DNA of 64,000 nucleotides from Saccharomycopsis phalli. Its lineage: Eukaryota > Ascomycota > Saccharomycetes > Ascoideales > Saccharomycopsidaceae. The notes beneath the pieces were generated by a model, which ran no database searches, was not told the DNA's origin, and worked only from the letters and a program-made list of their open reading frames with translations. The stretch covers positions 1,488,001 to 1,552,000 of the forward strand of contig CP073215.1 of NCBI GenBank assembly GCA_020342235.1. Reading direction: 5' to 3'. The number at the start of each line of letters is the position of its first letter. The stretch's first letter is position 1. The position numbers were made by a program, and so were the translations under genes. Shown here piece by piece: positions 9,780-18,428 of this stretch.

Positions 9780-12221
9780 TTAGAAATACTTGTTACTGCT
9801 GCGAAAAGCATCCAATTGATATTGGGTTGGCCATGGCCAGTTTGCAACAGAATATGGCATTCCCTTTGGAATATAGATATCTGATTCTTTGCATTCAGGC
9901 GAGTTGGTTGACTTTAATGTATTATAGCCATATTCCCTGAATTTATTGCTGGCATCAACTGGTAAATAATTTAGTAAGTGTAAAAGTAGTGTCTTGCTAG
10001 GAATGTAGCGTAACTGCTCCCACCAAGAAGGCAATTCACTCAACTCATCGAAATAATTATATTGGTGCAAATTATTTAGATAAATCGACCATAGCATGAA
10101 ATTGGGCTTGATCAGAACCTGGCTAGACTTTGTCCTTGGCAAGCACCATTTCTTAAATTCGGTGATACTAATTTGCACAGCATATATTCCTTCCCAAACA
10201 AGGTCAGGAGATGATAGTGAAGCGTTTAGAAGTGAAAAAAGACAGCTCACATCAGGATTAAATCTGTATCGACCATTTTCAGTAAGTAGTTTGTTGTATA
10301 AACTGAGCGCTTCCTTAGGGTTTATATTAGACTCAAATTTTAATACCTGTCCAATTAGGGACACTTTAGGCTCCGAGATAGAATTGAAAAGAGCTCTGGT
10401 GTAATCTAGCACGGAACTGTACCCTGAGCAGATAGTTTCAAAGTTCTTGTAGTCAGAAGATGCTGCTGCTCTGTAAAGAGTGACAATGAGGTTCTGAATA
10501 ATACTTAGATTCATCAACCTGCGTTCATTAACAAAATTAATTAATTTCATGATTGTTTTGAAGTCTCGTAGGCTTCGGATAATAAGGTTGACTATCTTGC
10601 TATTGACATAGTTCAATACAAACTCTCTCTCGAGAATCTTTTTTGCAAGTAGCTCGCTTCTTTCTGGAGTTAATAGATCGAATTGTTCTAACTTGTCCAC
10701 GAAACCTCTCCATACCAAAGATGACTGGTTTATTTGAAGAATCAAATAAAGCGCATTTGATGAAAACCGACTTGAAAAATTAAATGCTTCATCTAAATAA
10801 TCTACTAGATGATATTTGTCTGGGGCAGAGAGAACCTTGACATAGTAAAATTTAGAAATAAGTGACATGACCTTCTTATCAGTGATGTTATTGGCTTTAA
10901 AAAGGGCAGAGACTGCACTCTGATCGTCTACCGCCAGGTGATTAATAAAAGGCACAAAATAGTTTTCTTCAATTGCTTTCATATAGGCCATCACATTTGG
11001 GTTTCCTATGGATTGTAAGGAGTTGACAACCGCTAAATTTCCAAGCAAGCCAAGATAATCCAGAGTATTATTACCTATCTTCAGTTTAAGGAAGTTCAAT
11101 AGTAAATTTTGACATCTAATTATTGTATGCCGATATTCTATAGGTCTGTGTATCAGTAGCTTATCAGTAAGGCTCCATAGTAACCAGTTGAGCCGATATA
11201 TAGGCATATTGCCTTCTTTATAACCACGATTGACTTCTTGGCCCTCTTTGTACTTGTTGAAGTTATACAATATTTTCTGAACAGCGGTCAGAACCCTTTC
11301 AGTCTTATTGTAGCTTGTATCAATGTCATCAAAATTTGATAAATAGAACAGAATAAGATCCTCAAGACTTTCATAACTATAAATTTGACATTGGTCTATT
11401 AGATGAAATATCATATAGTGCTTGTCACTGGTGCTTAGTAGATGAAAGCATGATTTAAATATTCGTAGCAACTCCTGCGCTTCATAGATTGAATTCGCGG
11501 TTCTGTATAGTATATCCACCAAAGAAAAATCAGGAATATATTTTTGATTTTCCAAATACCCAACTGCATTGGTGATATCTATTGAAGCCACCGATTTAAT
11601 CAAAGCATCAGGGTCATCAATCTCGCTAATGGTAGTAAACGTCTTGACGGCGCTGAAAACGTACTTTGAAAGCAGCATATTAATACCAACAGTTCCTCCA
11701 TAAGACTCAACTAGACTTTTCGACTTTTCAATAACGTTATGGGATATTTTAGTGATTTTAGAGTTTGTTTTAAAGTATCTCCAGTACACTGCGTCATTTT
11801 GAATTAATTGGTCAATACTTTTCATGGCAGTAAATATATCCAACTTTCCCGAGGTCACCATCATATTATAATATAGTATGTGAAATAGAACACTGAGAGA
11901 CGTCTCAGGTAGACTCTTATGCCGACCAGATGATACTAATCTTCCACTGGCTACTGTCTGTTTGAAAGGCGTTTCAATGTTTACCCTTTGTAGAACACCA
12001 GGGATCTTATATTGAAAGACGGCCAAATTTTCATTACACTTCTTTATCTTGGTTATAATTCTCCTGGCTTGAGTTTGTCTTGAGCGGATTGTCAATCTTT
12101 CATGTATTGTCGAAGAATAGAATCTTTGTTTGAAGCATAGCACCAATAGCAGTCCAATATTTAGACTACCTCCAAGTCTCGGGAAATTAGTTTTCGAGAT
12201 ATGGCTTTTTACTATTAGCAT
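9780..12221 (-). CDS. Putative mitochondrial RNA/translation factor (Atp22- or PPR-like)
   Basis: This 813-residue protein starts with a basic, hydroxylated and hydrophobic N-terminus (IGLLLVLCFKQRFYSS) that looks like a mitochondrial presequence. The remainder is leucine-rich helical sequence with no catalytic motif, similar in style to the fast-evolving PPR-like mRNA-specific factors of yeast mitochondria such as Atp22, Cbp1, Aep1/2 and Pet309. A compact Trp/Pro-rich tail (MPYSVANWPWPTQYQLDAF) may be a useful family signature. I favour an Atp22-like translation factor for mitochondrial ATP6 mRNA, but only weakly. It is divergent from RAD4 with a 75 bp shared promoter, and its 3' end lies 132 bp upstream of SMC4. 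Confidence 0.5.
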   Translation of the reverse strand: MLIVKSHISKTNFPRLGGSLNIGLLLVLCFKQRFYSSTIHERLTIRSRQTQARRIITKIKKCNENLAVFQYKIPGVLQRVNIETPFKQTVASGRLVSSGRHKSLPETSLSVLFHILYYNMMVTSGKLDIFTAMKSIDQLIQNDAVYWRYFKTNSKITKISHNVIEKSKSLVESYGGTVGINMLLSKYVFSAVKTFTTISEIDDPDALIKSVASIDITNAVGYLENQKYIPDFSLVDILYRTANSIYEAQELLRIFKSCFHLLSTSDKHYMIFHLIDQCQIYSYESLEDLILFYLSNFDDIDTSYNKTERVLTAVQKILYNFNKYKEGQEVNRGYKEGNMPIYRLNWLLWSLTDKLLIHRPIEYRHTIIRCQNLLLNFLKLKIGNNTLDYLGLLGNLAVVNSLQSIGNPNVMAYMKAIEENYFVPFINHLAVDDQSAVSALFKANNITDKKVMSLISKFYYVKVLSAPDKYHLVDYLDEAFNFSSRFSSNALYLILQINQSSLVWRGFVDKLEQFDLLTPERSELLAKKILEREFVLNYVNSKIVNLIIRSLRDFKTIMKLINFVNERRLMNLSIIQNLIVTLYRAAASSDYKNFETICSGYSSVLDYTRALFNSISEPKVSLIGQVLKFESNINPKEALSLYNKLLTENGRYRFNPDVSCLFSLLNASLSSPDLVWEGIYAVQISITEFKKWCLPRTKSSQVLIKPNFMLWSIYLNNLHQYNYFDELSELPSWWEQLRYIPSKTLLLHLLNYLPVDASNKFREYGYNTLKSTNSPECKESDIYIPKGMPYSVANWPWPTQYQLDAFRSSNKYF

Positions 12222-12296
12222 TGCAATTCTGTCATATTCCCATTCACCTTTGGGTAAATGTCGGTGATTTTTTTCTAATGAAAAACCTAGAGGTAT

Positions 12297-15200
12297 ATGG
12301 CTAAAAGGAAAAGCAGCGACACACTTGAGGGTAGAAAAGTCGGTAATTTAGAATATTATAAGTTAGTCAATAACTATTTAAGTAATGGCACCAAGGATGA
12401 CAATAAGAGGTTGAAGAGGCCTCATCGGTCCCGAAGAGGACCTGGTGATGATCATACGGAGGCGATGCCCATCTCTATATCAAACAACAAAAGTACAGAG
12501 CCTACTGATCACACACAGCACAAGGAGGAAGAGAATATAACTTTGCCGACGGTTCTATCTGAAAGTGAGGAAGACTACAGCGATGCTGACTTTGAGGATA
12601 TTGTGCCCACATCAGGAAGCGTACCTGACAAGAACGAAGTAATAACTATTCAAATCAAAAAGAGAAGAACTCAGAAACCACGAAAGGTGGTAGTCAGTAA
12701 AGAGGATAGGGCTCGGCGACTTGTAGTTCATAAAATGCATCTACTAGTAATGCTTGTTTTTGGCAAGGTGTTGAATTCCTGGATTAATGATTTACAGATT
12801 AAACAAAAGTACACGCACGAAGTACCAGGAAAAATATTTGCGAGTCTTCATCCTAAAACTCGTGAAAAGGACATAAGCAATAATGTCAAGTCCAGACAAT
12901 TCTTGGATGGCTTACGCCATCTTATGCAGTGGTGGATCAGCAAGTTCAGGTTGACGTCTGCTTCAGGGTTATTTATGTTACACTGGCGAGAGATTGAATC
13001 TAAAGACAAGTTCTCATACGGTGAGCGACTAGATTTTAACAAATTAAAGTATGGATTATCCCACTTTGTGGGTAACCGTGATCTTGGGGCACAAGGTTTC
13101 GTGGCCTTGCTACGAAGTCAAAAAGTAAGAGCACGGCTAATTTTCAGTATTCAACCACCTGATTTCACTGATGCTGCACCGAGTAATGATTTGGAAGAAG
13201 AATTGCTGTCAGACGAAGAAGTCGAGAAGAAGCCAAAACCAAAACCAAAAAAGACACGCTCAAACCTCACTGGAATACCAAAATTAAATCATTCAAAGCC
13301 ACAGACAACTTTGCAGAAAATCATTGCCAGTAATAGTAAAAAAGTTAACGTCGCTAATAACCATCACTTGGAAAGGTTATTAAAGAAGAATAGCTACCTT
13401 TCGGCATATCCGGTATTCTGGGCTGAGGCATGGAACCCCTTTACAAAAAGATGGATAACTATTGATCCAGTGAACTTGCGAATCATTGAAGATATTCAAA
13501 GAGTTTCTAAGCTTGAACCCCCGCTTAATGATGAAAGAAATTGCATGAGATACGTTATTTCTTACGACGGTGCCAACCGTGTTAAGGATGTCACTAGAAG
13601 ATATGCATCTAAACTTAACTCCAAGACCAGAAAAAAAAGGATAACAAGAGAAGATTCTAATTTAAAATGGTTTAATAGTCTTTTCACGTTTCTTAATAAA
13701 CAAGCTTCTGCAAGCTCCATTGATTTGCTAGAGGATGAATATTTCCTTGAGAGACACAAAAAGGAAGGTATGCCCACTGGAATTGGAGATTTCAGAAGTC
13801 ATCCTGTTTACGTATTAGAATCTACATTGAGGGCCAATGAGGTGCTTTCTCCTAAGGAAGTCATTGGGTATATCAAGCAAAAATCAGGAGTATCTTTGCC
13901 AGTGTACTTGAGAGAGAATGTGCATGAATTGAAAACTGCAAATGGTTGGTTCCACAATGGACGGGTTCTTAAAGCGGGAGCACGATCACTAGGGCTTAAA
14001 AAGAAGCATTCAAGCAAAAGACTAAGACGGGACCAAGATAGTGAAATAGAAGACTTTGATGATGAAAATGAGCGCATGTATGCCGAGTTCCAAACAGAAG
14101 TATACAAACCAGAGCCTATAAGTAATGGACTTGTTACTAAAAATGCATATGGAAACATCGATATATATTGCCAATCCATGATTCCAGAAGGAGGTTCATT
14201 AGTGAGCCATCACTATGGAAAAAGGGCAGCCGAACTTATAGGAGTAGATTATGCGCCTGCCGTTACTGGATTTTCATTTGGGCGCCGAAATATTTCTAAA
14301 CCAAAGATAACAGGCGTGGTTGTTGCAAGTGAGTTTGAAGAAGCGATACAGTTGGTATGTGACTATCTAGAGGAAGAGAACTATGATAAGCAGCAAAGAG
14401 TGATCCGTTCCAACGCCTTAAAAGCTTGGCGAATGGTTTTCGCAAAAATTCGAATAGTCGAAAGACTTGAACAAACACACGGAAAAGTTGAGGAAGAAGT
14501 CTCGAATTTGGAACTGGATGAGGAGGTGGAGAAGAATAGTGAGACGGATTCAATTATGGATGAGTTATCCGAGGTTTACGGAGGTGGTGGATTCTTGCCT
14601 ACTGATTTAGATCAGACTGATTTAAAAGATCGGTATAAACAGAGAGATGCAAATACTATTGCAAGTAAATATGATAGTGGCGACGATGATTCAATGGTTC
14701 CCCCTCCTGAAAATAGAGATGATAGAATTATTGAGGGCGGGGGATTCATTATCCCGGATAATGCGTCTGATTCCCACTATGAGAACGATACAGAAGACAA
14801 TCATGCAGTGGCTGGTGGAGGATTTTTCCTAGACCAAGACCCGAAAGAGCAAACGGGTCCCGATAAACGATTTGAATTAGATCTGGATAGCGATGACATG
14901 GCTGTTTCTGACCAGTATGCGCATGAAGTTAACAGGGAGATTCACTATCCTTTGATTATTGAAAATAGGCACAAGATCTCACATAATAAAACCATTAGCC
15001 CTCCTGCTGATGATTCAAAATCAAATGCAGATAGTAAAGAGAGTGATAACACCGAACAGTCACCAGCAGGAGAAAATATATTAGATGTTGCCGAGCAATT
15101 TGAGAACTTCTTGGAGGAAAACTATCCCGTCAAGGAAAGGCCGCCTCAAAATAAGAATCTTCTGAAAGACATTATAGGAGTACTGCGATCACGAGAACAA

Positions 15201-15326
15201 GAAATACCTATGGAAGATGCTTCCAGTCAAAATTCTCTACAGAGTTCATTGAGCAGGTCTTATGTTTCTCATAACAACTCAGAAGATAACGACGAATACG
15301 ATTTTGAGTACAGTGACTCTGAGTGA
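12297..15326 (+). CDS. RAD4: Rad4/XPC nucleotide-excision repair damage sensor
   Basis: DNA-damage recognition protein that works with Rad23 and opens helix-distorting lesions for global-genome nucleotide excision repair. It has 1009 residues. The N-terminus is charged with basic clusters. The transglutaminase-like fold spans about residues 150-420, including GFVALLRSQKVRARLIFS and YPVFWAEAWNPFTKRWITID. Beta-hairpin domains follow from about 495 (SHPVYVLESTLRANEVL) to about 690 (PAVTGFSFGRRNISKPKITG). The long acidic C-terminal tail carries repeated GGGF motifs near residues 762-765, 817-820 and 840-843. S. cerevisiae has a second paralog, Rad34; the long tail and full BHD region favour Rad4 but do not prove it. 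Its stop codon lies 4 bp from the SPT2 stop on the other strand. Confidence 0.88.
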   Translation: MAKRKSSDTLEGRKVGNLEYYKLVNNYLSNGTKDDNKRLKRPHRSRRGPGDDHTEAMPISISNNKSTEPTDHTQHKEEENITLPTVLSESEEDYSDADFEDIVPTSGSVPDKNEVITIQIKKRRTQKPRKVVVSKEDRARRLVVHKMHLLVMLVFGKVLNSWINDLQIKQKYTHEVPGKIFASLHPKTREKDISNNVKSRQFLDGLRHLMQWWISKFRLTSASGLFMLHWREIESKDKFSYGERLDFNKLKYGLSHFVGNRDLGAQGFVALLRSQKVRARLIFSIQPPDFTDAAPSNDLEEELLSDEEVEKKPKPKPKKTRSNLTGIPKLNHSKPQTTLQKIIASNSKKVNVANNHHLERLLKKNSYLSAYPVFWAEAWNPFTKRWITIDPVNLRIIEDIQRVSKLEPPLNDERNCMRYVISYDGANRVKDVTRRYASKLNSKTRKKRITREDSNLKWFNSLFTFLNKQASASSIDLLEDEYFLERHKKEGMPTGIGDFRSHPVYVLESTLRANEVLSPKEVIGYIKQKSGVSLPVYLRENVHELKTANGWFHNGRVLKAGARSLGLKKKHSSKRLRRDQDSEIEDFDDENERMYAEFQTEVYKPEPISNGLVTKNAYGNIDIYCQSMIPEGGSLVSHHYGKRAAELIGVDYAPAVTGFSFGRRNISKPKITGVVVASEFEEAIQLVCDYLEEENYDKQQRVIRSNALKAWRMVFAKIRIVERLEQTHGKVEEEVSNLELDEEVEKNSETDSIMDELSEVYGGGGFLPTDLDQTDLKDRYKQRDANTIASKYDSGDDDSMVPPPENRDDRIIEGGGFIIPDNASDSHYENDTEDNHAVAGGGFFLDQDPKEQTGPDKRFELDLDSDDMAVSDQYAHEVNREIHYPLIIENRHKISHNKTISPPADDSKSNADSKESDNTEQSPAGENILDVAEQFENFLEENYPVKERPPQNKNLLKDIIGVLRSREQEIPMEDASSQNSLQSSLSRSYVSHNNSEDNDEYDFEYSDSE

Positions 15327-15330
15327 AGCA

Positions 15331-16356
15331 CTACCTAGTTCTTTGCTTTTTCAACCTTTGCTGCTTCTCCAACTGTAATTGTCTTTCAATTCTTTTTTCT
15401 CGCTTTTCTTCTATTTCAGCAAACCGCCTGGATTCCTCTTCCTCTTCCAACACATCAGCTCCAGTGGCTTCCATGTCACTCAAATCATCATAGTCGTCAT
15501 AATTTCGTTTCTTTCCCTTGTTGAACATAGCCCATATTTCGTCCTTATCATACCCGCTTTCTTCGTAATGATCCTCGTCTTCCACAACAAAGTCATCATC
15601 ATCATCATAGTCATCATCATCGCGTCTATCCCGTGAACTACGCTCAATTTTTTTCCGAAGCTTTTCTGAAGGTCGCGCAATTGGTGCCGCAGAATACATT
15701 CTTGGAGCTGTCTTGACACTAGACTTTGGTGGCCTCTTGCCTGCCACATTAGAAATAAATCGTTGATTTGCTGGCGGCTTTGGTGGCGGCTTCCGTATCT
15801 GCTGCTTCACCGGTTGGCGCTTATGCATTTCAGGCGTTGCACTTCTTTTTCTTCTTGTGCTCTCTTCTTTTGGAGCTTCTGGTTTCTTAGCCTGTATCTT
15901 TATAGTCAAGTCCTTACCATCTACCTTTGCGGCTTGCTTCATTAAATCTTTGAAGTTCAACTTCTTTGTTGGAGCCTGGTTGTTTACCTCTTCGTTGTAC
16001 GTAGGCTGCCGTTGCCCTTTAGCCTTGGAATTGACAACCCTTTTCTTTGGTGCAGACTTTGGTATAGAAGGTTTGCGAGGCTCCTTGACTTGTTTTCCCA
16101 TACTAATCAACCTCTCGCGTCGCGCCTCTCTCCTTTTTGACTCGACTTCTTCCTTCTCTGCTCGTCTAGCAGCCTTGAGTCTTTGCACTGCTGGATCGAT
16201 AGAACTAGTTACTTGGTTCTGAGAATTACCAATAGCAGAGCTTTTCTTCTTTTGAACGGTCTTGACAGGTATCATTTGCCTTCTTGACGGTTTTACATTT
16301 TTACCGGGCTGGTTTTCTCCTCCTGATTTAATCAGTGCTAGTAACGAAGAGAACAT
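15331..16356 (-). CDS. SPT2: Spt2 histone H3-H4 chaperone
   Basis: HMG-like chromatin protein that binds H3-H4 during transcription elongation and helps rebuild nucleosomes. It has 341 residues and starts at the ATG at 16356 (MFSSLLALIKSGG); the in-frame TTG at 16362 is not a likely start. The N-terminal two thirds are basic and Pro/Lys-rich. A poly-Asp stretch (DDDDYDDDDDF) follows. The conserved C-terminal Spt2 domain reads YDKDEIWAMFNKGKKRNYDD, then SDMEATGADVLEEEEES and an Arg/Lys-rich tail. That domain is the H3-H4 binding part and is diagnostic. The convergent RAD4 stop is only 4 bp away, so the transcripts must overlap. Confidence 0.93.
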   Translation of the reverse strand: MFSSLLALIKSGGENQPGKNVKPSRRQMIPVKTVQKKKSSAIGNSQNQVTSSIDPAVQRLKAARRAEKEEVESKRREARRERLISMGKQVKEPRKPSIPKSAPKKRVVNSKAKGQRQPTYNEEVNNQAPTKKLNFKDLMKQAAKVDGKDLTIKIQAKKPEAPKEESTRRKRSATPEMHKRQPVKQQIRKPPPKPPANQRFISNVAGKRPPKSSVKTAPRMYSAAPIARPSEKLRKKIERSSRDRRDDDDYDDDDDFVVEDEDHYEESGYDKDEIWAMFNKGKKRNYDDYDDLSDMEATGADVLEEEEESRRFAEIEEKREKRIERQLQLEKQQRLKKQRTR

Positions 16357-16465
16357 TGGCAAATTGATACGATTACACTAAAGTGACTTGTTCTAGTAAA
16401 CTGCGTGCGATTAGCAATCACATGTGCATTAGTACTACTACGCCAAGATTATTTGCATTTATTGG

Positions 16466-17227
16466 TTACTGGAAATATTCATCCTCCACCTCTTTATCAG
16501 AGTCACTTTCCGCTTCCTTTATCACGCCCCAGGTCTTCAATCTGTCGTCCTCAAATAAGTCTTCTTGTATTTTTTTTTTCAACACTTTGATCTCAGTGTC
16601 AATATCTTTAAACACTTGTAGCAATTCATCCACAGGAACCTCGGCCACTATTTCCTGCTTCTTCTCTCGTAACAACTCTTCGTTTTCTTCATCCTCATCT
16701 AATTCCTCAAATAGTACTTTTTCCAACTCGTCCAAATAGACATCTATTACATGTGCAGGCAATGACAATGGCACTTTTACATCGCCCCTAAGAACACCTT
16801 CGCTCAATACTTTATTATATTTTTGAATAAATTGAAGGTCCCAATTCTCCAATTTTACTCTATTCAAGCAGAATCCCACCACTCGTCGTAGCAATAAGTA
16901 AAACTTATCTATTCTGTGGTGATCGATTCCTGGCCACTCTCTAATTATTATGCTCCAAAAGGCTTCAAGGAATAATGGAAATTGCTCCTTAGGAATAGTC
17001 TGATCGAATAAGTGGCCCAATGTATTGGCTAACCTCTGCTGAGGTCTAGGTCTATCAGAGAACCACATTGCGTAGAACAATCCCTTCCATAACTTTTGGT
17101 ATCTGGCCAAAGTGGAAGTATCTGACTTCTTTCCACCTCTAGAAAGATACGACTGGAGCGCTTCGATAGCGCTTTCTCTTACAGGTCGCTCATTCGACGC
17201 AAGTTTCTTGACAAATGCACTCTCCAT
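16466..17227 (-). CDS. RRP1: Rrp1/Nop52 ribosomal RNA processing protein
   Basis: Nucleolar protein needed for 27S pre-rRNA processing and 60S subunit maturation. It has 253 residues (yeast Rrp1: 278). The whole N-terminal region matches the Nop52 family: FVKKLASNERPVRESAIEAL at the start, then YQKLWKGLFYAMWFSDRP near residue 43 and WPGIDHHRIDKFYLLLRRVV near 98. The C-terminal third is an acidic coiled coil. It shares an 86 bp divergent promoter with SLU7 that contains ribosome-biogenesis motifs. Its stop lies about 110 bp upstream of the SPT2 start on the same strand. Confidence 0.95.
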   Translation of the reverse strand: MESAFVKKLASNERPVRESAIEALQSYLSRGGKKSDTSTLARYQKLWKGLFYAMWFSDRPRPQQRLANTLGHLFDQTIPKEQFPLFLEAFWSIIIREWPGIDHHRIDKFYLLLRRVVGFCLNRVKLENWDLQFIQKYNKVLSEGVLRGDVKVPLSLPAHVIDVYLDELEKVLFEELDEDEENEELLREKKQEIVAEVPVDELLQVFKDIDTEIKVLKKKIQEDLFEDDRLKTWGVIKEAESDSDKEVEDEYFQ

Positions 17228-17313
17228 TTTGTCTGGTTGGTTAGAAAAATTTTTAGAATAGAGATGAGATCACGTGTCTAATTTGGTGAAGATGCAAATC
17301 TCGTGCAATAGAG
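17228..17313. promoter_or_regulatory. RRP1/SLU7 divergent promoter: RRPE, PAC and E-box
   Basis: In 86 bp there is AAAAATTTTT (17245-17254, the RRPE core), GATGAG (17263-17268, the PAC core) and CACGTG (17271-17276). RRPE plus PAC is the standard pair bound by Stb3 and Dot6/Tod6 before ribosome-biogenesis genes, which fits RRP1. SLU7 would share the control region. Confidence 0.65.
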
Positions 17314-18222
17314 ATGCACTGTCAAAGTATGGTAGAAGATAAGGATAGCGAATTTATTCCCAAATTTATAAAGTCTGCCCCCTGGTACAAAAAGCAGGAA
17401 GGTAAAGAGGAGACCTTGGCAGACCCATTAGCGCACCAGAGAGCTAACCCAAATGAACAACCTAGAGATTTTTCGATTGCTGTCCGAGGCCAAGGCACGA
17501 ATGATATCTTCACAAAAGTAAACACAGGTAATTTTAAGAGCCAATCGACTAAAAATAAGTTGCAGTGTAGTAATTGTGGCTCTGCTCTGCACAAGAAGTC
17601 AGAGTGCTTAGAGAAGCCTCGAAAAGCCAAGTGGAAGGATTCCGGAGCCCAGAAGGTAGTAGAGTTTGAAATTAGAGATGAGGGGATAGTGGACAGTTAC
17701 GATGCCAAGCGGGACAATTATTATGGATATGATGTAAAGTCCTGGGATGCCAGTGTGACCCGATACAGGGAGATAAAGAAAGTAAAGCAAGCCAATGCCC
17801 AGGGAGAGGAGAAGTCGGAAAGTGCAGAAGGATTTTCTGATGGCGAATCTTTTGAATTATTTGAGTTGGGCTTGCATGGCAAAATAAAAGTAAAGCATAG
17901 AAATAATTTGGCGCGAGATGGGGCAAGTTATTTAAACGGGGTAAGCCTAGAAGATGCTTCATCGGAGGAGAACCTACGGCTATCCTCGACACATCACAAT
18001 ACAGAGATCAATGATGTTGATTTTGTGCCAGAACTAAGCGGGGAGGTTGCAGAAGCTGGTAAATTTAGGGAAGTCAGTTGGGGAATTTCAGCTGCTGAAC
18101 ACAAGCAAGCATCAGATATGCATACCATTCCCACTACAGTCCCGCTCAAGACAAACGAAAAGGAAAAAGAAGTGCAAATAGACAAAACCAAAAAGGAAAG
18201 CCTTATAAAACGATATGGATAA
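17314..18222 (+). CDS. SLU7: Second-step splicing factor Slu7
   Basis: Spliceosome protein that helps choose the 3' splice site in the second catalytic step. It has 302 residues from the first ATG; a second ATG at 17329 (MVEDKDSEFIPKFIKSAPWY) may be the real start because conserved sequence begins there. The CCHC zinc knuckle C-x2-C-x4-H-x4-C spans residues 85-98, followed by the family block LEKPRKAKWKDSG and YDAKRDNYYGYDVKSWD. It is shorter than yeast Slu7 (382) with a diverged C-terminus. Residue 92, just before the knuckle His, is encoded by CTG (17587-17589). Relatives have Gly, Ser or Thr there, so Ser fits much better than Leu. Confidence 0.92.
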   Translation: MHCQSMVEDKDSEFIPKFIKSAPWYKKQEGKEETLADPLAHQRANPNEQPRDFSIAVRGQGTNDIFTKVNTGNFKSQSTKNKLQCSNCGSALHKKSECLEKPRKAKWKDSGAQKVVEFEIRDEGIVDSYDAKRDNYYGYDVKSWDASVTRYREIKKVKQANAQGEEKSESAEGFSDGESFELFELGLHGKIKVKHRNNLARDGASYLNGVSLEDASSEENLRLSSTHHNTEINDVDFVPELSGEVAEAGKFREVSWGISAAEHKQASDMHTIPTTVPLKTNEKEKEVQIDKTKKESLIKRYG

Positions 18223-18428
18223 CGGAATGAGATTTCCGAAAAGCTAGTCGAAATGTCGGATCGATCCAAAATAAGGTTCAGTATATATGCAAACAAGAAG
18301 ATTTGCAATGCTGACTTACCCACTTATAGACGGAATCGAATGAAACTTGGTGATCCCTCCCTGTGCATACATATATATTTAATGATGACGGCAATGGTGA
18401 CCTAATTTTCTGATTTTCAATTCAGAGT

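Noticed and set aside
18400-18428. Possible 3' splice site (CTAAT...TTCAATTCAG) just before ELMO paralog A
   Set aside because: No upstream exon with a good donor that extends the protein was found. A 5' UTR intron remains possible but unsupported.
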